Shown here one piece after another: positions 42,856-53,816 of a stretch of DNA of 64,000 bases (its first letter is position 1; every line of letters starts with the position of its first letter). Made by a program: the position numbers and the translations under genes. The notes below the pieces were generated by a model. The model was not told where the DNA came from, did not search any database, and saw only the letters and a program-made list of their open reading frames with translations. The DNA comes from Diphasiastrum complanatum (Eukaryota; Streptophyta; Lycopodiopsida; Lycopodiales; Lycopodiaceae), in assembly GCA_029204225.1 (NCBI GenBank), contig CM055100.1, positions 58,214,236 to 58,278,235 of the forward strand, written 5' to 3'.

Positions 42856-45800
42856 CTCCCTCTTCAACTAGTTTTAGCATAGATTTAGAAAGTACACCAA
42901 GACTTGTTCTATGCTTGAAAAATAAGTCCTTTCCCAATGCTTTGGTAAAGATATCAGCCACACATTCCTTTGATGGGACATGTTCAAGCTTGATCTCTTT
43001 TGCCAACACTTGTTCTCTCACAAAATGGTAAGCCACCTCGATATGTTTGCTCCTTGCATGGAAAACCGGATTGCTTGCTAGACTTTGGGCTGAAAGGTTG
43101 TCACAAAAGATGATTGGACTCTCTGAAAAATCCAGCAAATGAAGCTCCATAATCATCCTCTTGATCCACACCATCTCCTTTGTGCATGATGTCAAAGCTT
43201 TGTACTCGGCCTCACTAGAAGAAAGTGATATAGTTGCTTGTTTCTTCGACATCCATGAGATAGCTCCATCACCTATGAAAATAGCATGTGCATTTATGGA
43301 TTTTCTATCCATAAGGTCTCCTGCAAAATCTGAATCTGAAAAACCAAATAAGTTAGGTGATGAGCCTCTATAAACAATGCCAAAATCTTTTGTTCCCGAG
43401 ATGTATCTCAAGATCCTCTTTCCTAGTTTCCAATGTTCTATGCTAGGATCTTGCATGAATTGGCTTAATCTACCAACACAATAAGATAAATCAGGTCTTG
43501 TGATGGTTAGATATATAAGAGAACCTATTAGCTTCCTATAGAGAGTAATGTCCTCGAAGGATCTTTCATTACCTCTTATAGTTAGCTTTACATGTGATTC
43601 CATAGGTGTATCAATAGGATTTGCATCTACCATATGAAATCTATTGAGAATAGAAATAGCATACTTCTCTTGTGAAATAAAAGTGATTTGAGAAGTTCTA
43701 ATTACTTCTATTCCTAAGATATAGCTCAAAAGACCAAGATCATGCACTTCAAATTCCTTTTTTAGTGCTTTCTTGATATCTTCTATATCTTCCTTGTTCC
43801 CTCCACTTAAAATAATGTCATCCACATAAATTAGAAGGATTGTAACATCATTAGCACTAATTCTAAAGTAAAGTGAATGATCATACTCACTCATAGTGAA
43901 GTTTTGAGAAAGTAGAAAAGAGTTAAGCCTAGCATACCAACTCCTTGGTGCTTGCTTAAGACCATACAAACTTTTTTGTAGAAAACACACATGATTAGGC
44001 TTGCTATGAGAAACATAGCTCTCGGGTTGCTCCATGTAGACTTCCTCTTCAAGATCACCATTCAAGAAAGCATTAGAAATGTCTAATTGCCAAAGATCCC
44101 ATCCATAAAGAGTTGCAAGGGAAATGATTACTCTTATGCTCACCATCTTTGCCACGGGTGCAAAGGTTTCCTCATAGTCAATGCCATGCTCTTGAGCATA
44201 ACCTTTAGCCACCAACCTTGCCTTCAACTTGTTGATAGATCCATCTTGATTTGTCTTTACCTTGAAGATCCATTTGCATCCAATTGCACTTTTGCCCTTT
44301 GGAAGCTCCACCAATCTCCATGTGTTGTTCTTCATAAGTGCTTCAAACTCAAGATCCATTGCTTGGATCCATTCCTCTTTTTGCCTTGCTTCATCTACAC
44401 ATGAAGGTACATCAAAAGAAGTTAGGAAAGCATAGTTGGATCCATCCACCACTTGCTTACCTTTGCCATCATAAGTGAGCCTTGAGGGTTTCACTTTATG
44501 CCTTGGAGTTCTCCTTGGAATTTGACTTGAAGAGGCTTCTTCAACATCCACATCCAATGTGTCATCAACTCCATTGTCATCAAGCACATTAGTTGCAACA
44601 ACACCATCATCACTTGAAACAACTTTTGGAATGTTACTTTCATCAAAAATGACATCCCTACTTGTGAACACTTTCTTGATTGAAGGAACATAAATCCTAT
44701 ATGCTTTGCTTACTTCACTATAACCAACAAAAATGCCCTTTCTTGAAGATGGATCCTCCTTAGTTCTATCATCAAGAGTAATGTTGAAGTAGCAAATGCA
44801 TCCAAAAGTTCTTAGAAACTTGACATTAGGCTTCATACCAAACAAAGCTTCAAAAGGGGTTTTTCCTTCCAATACAACACTTGGCCATCTATTGCATAGG
44901 AAATTTGCACACAACAAAGCATCACTCCAAAAAGGTTTAGGAAGATTAGCATTCAATCTCATTGCCTTTGCACTCTCACACAAGGTTCTATTCTTCCTCT
45001 CGGCCACTCCATTTTGTTGTGGTGTTCTTGGACATGTGTACTCCCTCTTGATCCCATGCTCATCGCAAAAGGCTTTGAATTTGTTAGAAATGTATTCACC
45101 ACCATTGTCGCTCCTCAAGCATTTGATTTTGGTTGTAAATTGAGTCTCAATAGCAACTTTGAACTTGACAAACACATCAAACACCTCATCCTTGCTCTTT
45201 AGTAGATAAACCCAACAAAATCTACTAAAATCATCAATGAAAGTTACATACATCTTAGCACCTCCATTGCTAATTGTAGTAACACCATGAATATCCGAAT
45301 GCAAGAGAGAAAAAGGCATCTTAGATCTAGATATAGATCTAGTATATGGCAATCTATGTGATTTAGACAAAGCACATTCTTCACAAACATGATTCAAGCA
45401 AGTAAGAGACTTGGGAAGTCCCCTTACTACCTCCTTTTTGGCTATTACCTCCAAGGCCTTGTAGTTGAGATGTCCCATCCTTTTATGCCATACCTCTTGA
45501 ATTGACATTTGTTCATTTGCCATGCATCCAACTTGGTTAGCAACAACACATGCATCAAGCTTGAACAATTTCCCTTGCCTTTTCCCTTTTGCAATGATAC
45601 TACACCCCTTTTTGATCAAGCAAGCATCACCATCAAACTCAACTTTGAATCCTTTGTCAAGCATTTGGCTTACACTAAGTAAGTTCTTGGTAATGGATGG
45701 AATGAGCAAAACATCTTTCAATTCTATATTCCTATTTGTAGAAAGTGAAATAGGAATTGTGCCAATCCCCTTGATTGCACACTCACCATCATTTGCGGTA

Positions 45801-46801
45801 TAGATTACCTTCCTATCACCATCAAATGCCATTAAAGATGAAAAATACTCTTTATGATATGTCATATGAGAAGTGGCTCCACTATCAATCCACCAAGGAT
45901 CAATGTCTCCATGATTAGCCAACAAGCAAGATGACATAACAAAAGCATCATTTGAAAGAAGCTCATCCCCACCCTCATCAATAGTTAGATTGGTTTGCTT
46001 TTCCCCTTGATCCCTCTTTTTCTTAAAACAATCACTAGCAAAATGCCCTTTGACTCCACAATAGAAACATTTTAGCTTAGATCTATCCTTCTTTTTGCCA
46101 AAAGTAGAGTGCTCACCTTGGTCTTGCCCTTTAGACCAATTGCTTTTACCTTTGCCCTTGAACTTGCCTTTAGAGAACATTGCCTCCTCTTCTCCTCCTT
46201 GAGATGTAGAAGATGCTCCCACTCTTGCTTGCAACCTGAATTCTTCAGCCAACAAGACCTCTTGCAAGTCTCCAACACTTGGTAAACATTTTTGGATAGC
46301 ATAACTTTGAACAAGATTAGCATGATCATCCAACAAGCCATTGAGAATCACTTGAACAAGCTCCTCATTATTTATGCCATCATTAATGCATGCTAACTCA
46401 TCATTCAATGCTTTAACTCTCAAAACAAAAGCATGTCCACTCTCACTCTTCTTTTGCATACAAGAAAAGATTTGCCTTCTTAAAGTCAACACTCTAGAAG
46501 TAGACTTGGATTCATAAACCTTCTTCAAGGCTTCCCAAGCTTCACTAGATGATGTGCACTTACCAACCTCTTTGATAAGCTCATTTGTCACATTCATCTT
46601 GATCATGTGAAGGGCTTTCTTTGCCCTCTTGTCATACCTCAATTGTTCTTGAGGTGCCAAAGGTCTCTCCTCCACACCTACAACAATATCCATCAACTCA
46701 TTCATCTCAAGCAAAGACTCCATCCTTACTTTCCAAGTAGAATAGTTGAGGGAGGTAAGCCTATCATTGCTTTCCAACATGTAGCCTCCATTTGTAGCCA
46801 T
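42851..46801 (-). CDS. Copia B2 gag-pol polyprotein, intact
   Basis: One 1316-codon frame starts at the ATG at 46801. Gag covers about residues 1-240 with the CCHC knuckle CFYCGVKGHFASDC (245-258). Protease has DSGATSH (Asp306). Integrase has His439, His444, Cys473, Cys476 and catalytic Asp503, Asp565 and Glu601 (D-D-35-E). RT has YVDD (992-995). RNase H has Asp1156, Glu1197 and Asp1234. The C-terminus ADIFTKALGK precedes a stop overlapping the LTR edge. All catalytic residues are present and the LTRs are identical, so this is a good candidate for a functional, recently active element that could supply proteins to B. Confidence 0.97.
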   Translation of the reverse strand: MATNGGYMLESNDRLTSLNYSTWKVRMESLLEMNELMDIVVGVEERPLAPQEQLRYDKRAKKALHMIKMNVTNELIKEVGKCTSSSEAWEALKKVYESKSTSRVLTLRRQIFSCMQKKSESGHAFVLRVKALNDELACINDGINNEELVQVILNGLLDDHANLVQSYAIQKCLPSVGDLQEVLLAEEFRLQARVGASSTSQGGEEEAMFSKGKFKGKGKSNWSKGQDQGEHSTFGKKKDRSKLKCFYCGVKGHFASDCFKKKRDQGEKQTNLTIDEGGDELLSNDAFVMSSCLLANHGDIDPWWIDSGATSHMTYHKEYFSSLMAFDGDRKVIYTANDGECAIKGIGTIPISLSTNRNIELKDVLLIPSITKNLLSVSQMLDKGFKVEFDGDACLIKKGCSIIAKGKRQGKLFKLDACVVANQVGCMANEQMSIQEVWHKRMGHLNYKALEVIAKKEVVRGLPKSLTCLNHVCEECALSKSHRLPYTRSISRSKMPFSLLHSDIHGVTTISNGGAKMYVTFIDDFSRFCWVYLLKSKDEVFDVFVKFKVAIETQFTTKIKCLRSDNGGEYISNKFKAFCDEHGIKREYTCPRTPQQNGVAERKNRTLCESAKAMRLNANLPKPFWSDALLCANFLCNRWPSVVLEGKTPFEALFGMKPNVKFLRTFGCICYFNITLDDRTKEDPSSRKGIFVGYSEVSKAYRIYVPSIKKVFTSRDVIFDESNIPKVVSSDDGVVATNVLDDNGVDDTLDVDVEEASSSQIPRRTPRHKVKPSRLTYDGKGKQVVDGSNYAFLTSFDVPSCVDEARQKEEWIQAMDLEFEALMKNNTWRLVELPKGKSAIGCKWIFKVKTNQDGSINKLKARLVAKGYAQEHGIDYEETFAPVAKMVSIRVIISLATLYGWDLWQLDISNAFLNGDLEEEVYMEQPESYVSHSKPNHVCFLQKSLYGLKQAPRSWYARLNSFLLSQNFTMSEYDHSLYFRISANDVTILLIYVDDIILSGGNKEDIEDIKKALKKEFEVHDLGLLSYILGIEVIRTSQITFISQEKYAISILNRFHMVDANPIDTPMESHVKLTIRGNERSFEDITLYRKLIGSLIYLTITRPDLSYCVGRLSQFMQDPSIEHWKLGKRILRYISGTKDFGIVYRGSSPNLFGFSDSDFAGDLMDRKSINAHAIFIGDGAISWMSKKQATISLSSSEAEYKALTSCTKEMVWIKRMIMELHLLDFSESPIIFCDNLSAQSLASNPVFHARSKHIEVAYHFVREQVLAKEIKLEHVPSKECVADIFTKALGKDLFFKHRTSLGVLSKSMLKLVEEGV

Positions 46802-47398
46802 GTTGCAATGATTGATCTCTGATCTTTGACCTGTTCCAATGCACTAAGCACTCTCTTGAATCAACAAATGAAACACAAGAAGAAATCACAAAGATTTGGA
46901 ACCTAAAACCTTACTTTTTCTCTCTTTTCCTCACTTTTTCCTCAATTTTAGCCACTAGTTTTATGATTTCTTGATCAAACCAAGACCAAACCTCAATATA
47001 CTTGCTTTTCCCTCACTCCTAAGATTGAAATACACTCTTGAATCATTCAGCAAACTGAAAATCAGAGGGTTACATCAATTTTGAAGTTTTTGACATGAAG
47101 AAGCAAGAAATTGAATCAAAAAACTATATGCTAGAATGGAAAACTAATAGGATCTTGTTGGATCTTGCATCTCCCTCTTTCCAAAACAAATTTTGTCTCC
47201 TTATTCTGATAAGTACAGAGGGAATTCGCCCTACTTCAATTGAAATGCATACAAATGATGTTTTGATCACAAAGATCCAATTTCTACACATAAATCAACA
47301 AGATTTTTAGCTAGAAACTTGATTGGAATGCTACAAAAGCAAACTCGCCCACAAATCTCTTCTAAATCTGGCAAAACCTGCACATTTGGCCGCCTAAT
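46802..47398 (-). other. Untranslated leader of Copia B2
   Basis: Same sequence as the leader of B; nothing coding or repetitive is recognised. Confidence 0.7.
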
Positions 47399-47410
47399 GC
47401 TCTGATACCA
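47399..47410 (-). other. Primer-binding site of B2 (initiator tRNA-Met)
   Basis: GCTCTGATACCA on the plus strand, complement of TGGTATCAGAGC, abuts the 5' LTR. Confidence 0.93.
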
Positions 47411-48063
47411 TGTGAAAAACTCAGATCCAAAAGATGCTAAAGTTTCATAAAGATCTTGGCCATGGAAGTTATGCACATCTAGATTGAAAAAATGATAGAA
47501 ATTGTGATGTTAAGCATACTAAACATCAACTAAACATCAAGATCTGATCATAAGCTTCCACAAACAGAAACTTGCTGTCCCTGTCCGTACTTCAGAGCCT
47601 ACAACCTGCATTTCACACGTGTGAAGCCATAGCAACAAAGAAATCACAATTCTAGTGGCTAGAATGCAAGATATGAACAAAAAAGTGAGAGAGAAGAAGA
47701 TGGATCTTCAAAGAGCATAACATTCATTCAATAGAATGAAAATGAGATGTGTACATACTCGTGGAGATGGCTATTTATAGCAGCCATAGTGCCTCTTGGC
47801 CACTTGTCTTATGATAGGCTAAAATTGGGGTCCAATAGGATTCACCCATCTACCTAGAAATTTGGTCAAATAGGAATGCACCAAATTATGAGCCAATAGA
47901 AGAGCTCCACACTCGACCTCCTCTAATTAATGTGACCTCAAAAGTAGTGTACACATACTTTGGGCCTCTACATACATGTATGAACCTATCTCTAACTTTT
48001 ATTTGGCCATAGGCCTACAAAATCTCAAGTTAGGAAAATACTACTAGTTGACAATTTTTCACA
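47411..48063 (-). repeat. 5' LTR of Copia B2 (right end)
   Basis: It is 653 bp, with the TATA box TATAAATA on the minus strand (47772-47779) and the G-box palindrome at 47612-47625. Confidence 0.96.
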
Positions 48064-49910
48064 TATTATAGGATCTTCATTCTTGATTTTGCGGAGTTAG
48101 CTAGACCAATTTACAAGCTCACAACGGATCCACATTGGAATGAGAAAGCTCTAAAGGTTTTTCAGAAGATTAAGGATGCATTGGTCTCAGCACCAATCTT
48201 ACGACCACCCAATTGGTCCATTGAGTTCCACGTGCATACGGACGCATTGAAGTATGTAGTTGGAGCAGTCTTAACCCAGCCAGGTGAACACAAAAAGGAT
48301 TTTCTCATCCGATTTGCAAGCCGACAGCTCAGTGATACCGAAATGAACTATTCAACCACAAGCGGGAAGCACTGGCAATGATCTATGCGAATAAAAGTTT
48401 CGACACTATTTGATGGCCACACATTTTGCTTTTTATACAGACCATCAATCCTTGTTATATCTCATTAATAAAACTTGCAACACTGGGAGAATCACCAGAT
48501 GGATCCTTTTGTTGTTGGAAACTGATTTTCAGATATTAGTTCGCAAGCAAAAACAACACTACATGGCAGCTCATGTGTCACGAATCAAGGGATAGGAGAT
48601 TGCAACCCAACCCGACGATGAGCTGGCAAATGCTGTCTTATTTTACGTGGATACAATACCAGATTGGGCTACCGACATTGTTGAATATCTAATGCAGGGC
48701 CAACCAGACAAATCACTACCAAAGGCAAAACAGCGAAAATTGATCTTGAAGGCTAGACCTTATCAGCTGATTGCCGGCCAGTTGTACCGAAGAGGTCTAG
48801 ACGGAATTCTTCGGCAGTGTATTCTTCCTCATGAGACCACCCAGATCATTTCGCTTTCACATGAAGGCATGGGTGGAGGTCATTTTGCATCTGACATTAT
48901 AGTTTGCAAGATCCTACAATCAGGATGTTGGTGGCCAACGATTCATAAAGACACAGAGGAATACTTGAAAAAGTGCGATGTGTGCCAAAGGGCAAGGAGA
49001 CCAATGAGATTGAACTATGATCTACTGCACCCAGTCTTAGCCCAAGCACCGTTCGAAAAATGGGGATTGGATTATATTGGTCCAATTCACCCTGCAGCAA
49101 GGAGTTCCCAGGTTCGATACATAATCGTAGCCACAGACTACCTCACCAAATGGGTCAAAAGGCAGTAAGAGTAGCTAATGCTAGGACCACTGCCAAGTTC
49201 CTCTATGAAAATATCATTGTGCGCTTCGGGTGCCCGGTGGAACTAGTCAGTGATTGCGGAAGCCATTTCATCAACAAGACCATCAAGGTCCTGTTGGAGG
49301 AATTCTTCGTGATCCACAGAACCAGTACGTCTTATTATCCTTGTGGAAATGGGCAAGCAGAATCATCCAATAAGATCCTGTGTAGCGTGCTCACGAAAAC
49401 AGTTGAAGCTAGCAGATCAGATTGGGAACACAAGTTGCATGTTGCACTGTGGGCATTTAGGACAACATATAAAGGGAACACTGATCAAACACCCTTCCAA
49501 TTGGTATATGCTTAGAATGTTGTGATGTCAGTAGAGTTTTTAGTTCCTTCATTAAGGATTGCCACCGCGCAACGTCTTAATGAGTCCAAATCTCTACAGC
49601 TACGCCACGAAGTTTTGCATAAACTCTGTGAAACACGCTTACTAGTTGTGCATGCACTGGCAGCTGAAAAGGAAAGATGCAAAGCTTGGCATGATCGCAG
49701 ATTACAAAAGAAGGATCTTCGTTTAGGAGATCTAGTCCTGATGTCTAAAACAAGGCGATCAAGGGGAAGTTAAAACTCACGGGCGAAGGTCCTTATAGGA
49801 TCAAGAAAATTCTTAATCGTGGGTACGTGAACTTAGAACAGCTTGATCGGACGCCCTTCGACACACCCATCAACGGTAGCCGGTTGCACAAGTACTGTCC
49901 ACCACAGTAA
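48064..49910 (+). pseudogene. Gypsy RNase H and integrase
   Basis: It continues the RT frame (RIFILDFAELARPIYKLTTD). RNase H motifs are EFHVHTDALKYVVGAVLTQ and, one frame over, REALAMIYA, then FAFYTDHQSLLYLI. The integrase has the zinc region SHEGMGGGHFASD...CDVCQRARRP, catalytic GLDYIGPI, VSDCGSHFINK (the usual SDRG is SDCG, a possible CGC-to-TGC change) and GNGQAESSNK. A frameshift lies near 49165. The C-terminus (GDLVLMSKTR, later EGPYRIKKILNRGYVNLEQL) ends with a TAA near 49908, followed by the purine-rich AGATCCAGATTGGGGGTGG. Confidence 0.9.
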
Positions 49911-51014
49911 GACAGATCCAGATTGGGGGTGGCACGTTACAAAAAGCTAATTTGCTCAGCCATCATCGCTAAATCTAAGGAGATCAAGCCAAATCAAGCT
50001 AAATCCATCAAGATTCAGCCAGATCTGGCAAGATCGGAGAAATTCATCAGAATCCAAGGAGGATCCAGATCCTGATAGGGTAAAAAAGAAAGCAGATCAT
50101 CAGATTGACTGAGGGATCTACTACCAAGAATCCATCAAAACTTCCAGAGCACTACTACCAGTCAGATCAAGCCTGGATGAAGCTGATTACCAGTTTACAA
50201 AAGTTAAAAATCAGAAAATCTTGAGCTCTTGTCAAAAACACTCTGAAGGAGCACTTTTTTCATGATTTTTTGAGTTCTCCTGGGAGTTAGCTCTTGAAAA
50301 TTAGACAGTCACTAGATCTGACTTAGATGCATCCATGAAAATCTCTGCGAGAGTTCTTGATGGAGGAATCATCATTTTTTAGTATATGCGAGAGTTTCCA
50401 GAAGCAGAATTTTCAGAACCCTCGTAGAGCATCAAGATCAACTTACCAACTCTTGCAAGGTGTCTAAATGAAATCAGAGTAGTGAAATTAGCCTGCCTAC
50501 ATGGTTTGATCTTGAAAATCCAATCACAGGAACAAGTTGTGTGAGAGATCACTTCCTACAAGAGTTGAACCCTCGCAGACAGCCTGAACCCTGGTAGAAC
50601 CTTTGTATGGTAGTCAAATTACCTTTTGAACTCTCGCAGACTTCCCTGAGGTCTTAGAATTTTTGTGAAGAAGGTGATACCAAAATTTGGGTGGAACTGA
50701 ACAAGAGAAAGTGAATTTCACCTAATACGCACTCTAAATTCCGCTATATAAGGGCTGAATTCGAGTCATTTGTCACCTTTGCTAGTGAAGCTCTACCGCA
50801 ATTTTTACTAAAAATACCAAGTTTTTTGTTTTCAACCAAACTTTCTACCAGCTGTCATCTGCTCATATTAAACACCGATCTGCGCTCTGAACTACAATCA
50901 TTGTCATCCAACACTCATTATTCTCAGTTTTTTTATTGTTTCCACATCTTTTTCCATTTTCCACCGTTTCTTTTTCTTTTCCGACTTTTTCGACCACTAA
51001 TCATCATTGCTAAC
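49911..51014 (+). other. Spacer between pol and the extra Gypsy gene
   Basis: No coding frame is recognised. It holds a G-rich tract at 49919-49932 and, at 50340-50640, several copies of the leader words TGCGAGAGTT and GAACCCTCGCAGA. The last 190 bp are pyrimidine-rich and lead to the gene's ATG. Confidence 0.6.
50754..50763 (+). promoter_or_regulatory. Candidate internal TATA box
   Basis: CTATATAAGG within CCGCTATATAAGGGCTG is a near-perfect plant TATA box, 261 bp upstream of the ATG at 51015. The intervening sequence is a CT-rich, leader-like stretch. It suggests a separate transcript for the downstream gene. Confidence 0.5.
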
Positions 51015-53785
51015 ATGGCCTCCTCATCCTCTAAAGACTCTGGCGCCAAACATGTGATCCAGCGTGACATCCCCGAGGCCACGCAGATTTGGCCTCTACC
51101 CTCTGACACTCTGATCCAACCATGGATGCAGACAGCCGGCCCACTCCTTGAAGCAATGGGTTTTTACTTGGCGCTCTTCCATTCTGAGATTAACATGGGC
51201 CTCGCCCTTCACGCTTATGCCACCTGGGATGAGGACAAGGCTCGTTTCCACTTCCTGTACGAAGGTACCACGTACAAGGTCAGGATTAACGCCGACTCGA
51301 TGATCACCGTTGGCATTATGTTCGGTGATCGTCAACCCATCTCCCATTGCCACGCCAAAGCTTTGATCAAACCATTCGTCACCCAAACCACACCAAAAAT
51401 CGCCATCCAGACTAACAATGGTTACCTGATAGAAGCTATCACGGAACCCGTCATTCATATAGCTGCGCATCTGTTGAATAACTTTCTGGTTATTTCAACA
51501 TTTTGCAAGGACAGAATCCAGTCTACGCTGCTGAGTCAGATAGTGGAATCCTTTCTAGAATTCCCTAACCCCTCCATTGTGCCATATGACTGGCATAGCT
51601 TCCTTATTCGAGAACTAACAAACTCCATCAAACCCAACAACCTTGAGCAAATCGTAGCGGGCCCCCTGTTGTGTAACTTTACATGCACACTTCTCAAGAC
51701 GAAAGTGCGCGGTTTCCAATGCTCATCTCTCCTGTCTACCCTTGTGCCACATACTAACCTTTACCCAGCATCTCAAGCATCTACCTCCTCCCAACCTATA
51801 GTCATTAACACAACGACTAGCAAACAAATGCGTGGCGCTGCCTCTACATCCACATCTCCACCTGTTACCCGAAGATGTGTCTCCACTACAGTACTAACTA
51901 CTCCATCAACCACCACCACTTCTTCTTCCGTGCAACCCCCCACTCCAATTTCTGTTGTCGCTACCTCTCTTTCTATTCCATCCACATCTGTTTTTGTCTC
52001 CCTCCCCGTTTCTTCTGTTGATACCACTCCTACTTCTCTTCCAGTGTCCGCTGCTCCATCCATCACCATCACATCCTCCATTACTCCTGCCACCACCGTT
52101 GCTCCTCTCACATTCAACCCTTCTGATTCGCAATTGTCCCCCAACACTCTGGCATGGATGCAAGTTATCAAATTTTCACCCCCACGCTAGACACTTTCTG
52201 CTCCATCCTCACCTTCTTCCATACTCCACACCACCCTTCAGTTCCCCACTGTTCCTCCCATCCTCTCGTTTGGACAAACCGTCCTCACCCCTGTTTTCAC
52301 AATTGTTTCTCACACTCCACCCGCTTCACCAAAGGTTGCTAAGGGCAGCCAACCGCTGCCTGATGACGCATTTGTACAAACAGTTTTTGTAGCATCACCG
52401 AATTAGACTGACCCTACCGCCCCAGATGGCATCAGGACAAATGAAAACCTGATCAAAGACAATGACGACGGAATCCCACAAGTCATCGGGGTCGATACAA
52501 CACAAGCCTCTGCCAGTGCCAGTGTACCAACTGCTCCCACGGATCTAATGACGGCGTACCAAACCCTAGGAAAATACATCCTGGATGCGGTAGCAGCCAA
52601 AGCTATTCTAGAGAGCAGGGTACTACAGTTGGCAATAAGTAATACACAACTGTGAGCAGACCCCACCAAACTGCAGCAAGAGCTGATTCTGGCTCAGCAA
52701 CATGAACAAGTAGGGCACCAGGAGATTGCCAAGCTGCAGCAGAAGGAGGAGGGCCTAAACAAATATATTCAAAGCCTCTCCAAAGCGCTGACTGAGGCCT
52801 CCACAAAGGTGCAGGAGCTTCAAGTTGAAGCATCCCAACGACTTGCCCCCATCCAAGCGCAACTTACACTTTTGAAAGCAGAGAACACGCGCTTGGAGGC
52901 GGAGGTTAAGGCCTTACAAGACGAGAAGCTCGTCTGGTTAGCTCAATCTACACCGGACACAAGGTCGCTTTTCCAATCAGAGATGAATCTTCTATGACAT
53001 CAGGTGCAGATTTATAGCCAAACCCTCAACAACTACCAGGCGGAGTTCAATAAGTATCGGGCAAGTGCAACGCAAGAGCTCGCCCAGGCCAAGCAAGCCC
53101 TCAAGGCATGCCAAAAATACATGGAAACGAAGGCCCAGCTCACCCCCATGGTAATTCCACCGCCACCTAATTTTGACGCTGCACAGGGTAGTACCAGCCA
53201 AGATCAAAGCCAACAGCCAGCAGGGGAATTTCAACCAGATCAAGGGGTCGAAGGCCAAGACCAAGGCAGACAGATGCGGCCACCGAGACGCGAGACCAGA
53301 GCCAAGGCGCAACCACCAGCCAAGGCCAAGTAACATCATCCCAAGGGTCATGAACGATATCTGCCAACTGGGCCTTCCGTCACTACATCAATTGCCCCGA
53401 TCCCACAGTCCGCGCGGCAACCACTTACGTCTGGGACTTGGAATATTTAATGGACATTGAAACAAAATGGGATGATTTCCTTACCTCCATATTTTTTGAT
53501 CCAAATAAGGCGTTCGCTTTTGACAAAGTCGAAGACCAGCTGCTAGTCGCTCGCGTATATTACCGAGCTGCATTCCTTGGAGATCCCTGGATGAAATGAT
53601 TCAAAGCATGGGTGGATCGGAAATGGCTGACAGAAGTCCACAAGTCCTTCCACATGCTAAAGGACTCGAAGAAACTGGACCGTCCCAACTTCATGGAAGA
53701 CGTTACGGGATATGCGATCCAAGAGAACGCTCTACTAAACCGGCAGAGTGCCGAGGGACCGGCACTACTTCAGGCCGTGGGTCCT
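51015..53785 (+). pseudogene. Extra gene downstream of Gypsy pol, unknown function, broken by stops
   Basis: The ATG at 51015 has good context (AACATGGCC). An open stretch of 391 codons ends at TAG 52188. The same frame then continues to 53333 with only four more stops (52404, 52653, 52995, 53331). After a frame change the C-terminal part runs to about 53785 (RHYINCPDPTV, WDDFLTSIFFDPNKAFAF) with one TGA. Layout: globular N-terminal part (about 260 codons), Ser/Thr/Pro-rich middle, coiled coil at about 52660-53130 with heptad-like KAENTRLEAEVKALQDEK, a Gln/Pro linker and a globular end. No signal peptide or clear membrane segment is visible, so 'env' is justified only by position. Confidence 0.7.
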
Positions 53786-53787
53786 AC

Positions 53788-53816
53788 TGGGGGTATTCCC
53801 AACAAAGTGTAAATAA
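53788..53816 (+). repeat. 29-bp stub of the Gypsy 3' LTR
   Basis: It is identical to the start of the LTR at 35692 from TGGGGGTATTCCCAAC to GTAAATAA, then joins gag sequence abruptly. Confidence 0.8.

Larger units (their letters stand above)
42203..48063 (-). mobile_element. Copia element B2, full length, apparently intact
   Basis: It is 5861 bp with 653-bp LTRs that appear identical to each other and to those of B. The target duplication is TATTA (42198-42202 and 48064-48068). It differs from B by one indel and about three substitutions noticed by eye over 5.86 kb. The different target duplications and flanks show separate insertions, not a segmental duplication. Confidence 0.97.
35692..53816 (+). 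mobile_element. Ty3/Gypsy element (Athila/Tat-like), degenerate, interrupted by Copia B2
   Basis: In order it has a 771-bp LTR, a tRNA-Asp primer site, a structured leader, gag, zinc knuckles, protease, RT, RNase H, integrase, a spacer with a TATA box, an extra long gene and a 29-bp 3' LTR stub. RT before integrase defines Ty3/Gypsy. The tRNA-Asp primer and an extra gene downstream of pol recall the Athila lineage, but lineage assignment is inference. Without the 5861-bp insertion and one TATTA the element is about 12.3 kb. Every gene carries stops or frameshifts. Confidence 0.85.

Noticed and set aside
51015-53785. Naming the extra Gypsy gene 'env'
   Set aside because: Only its position fits. 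No signal peptide, membrane anchor or cleavage-site-like region is visible.
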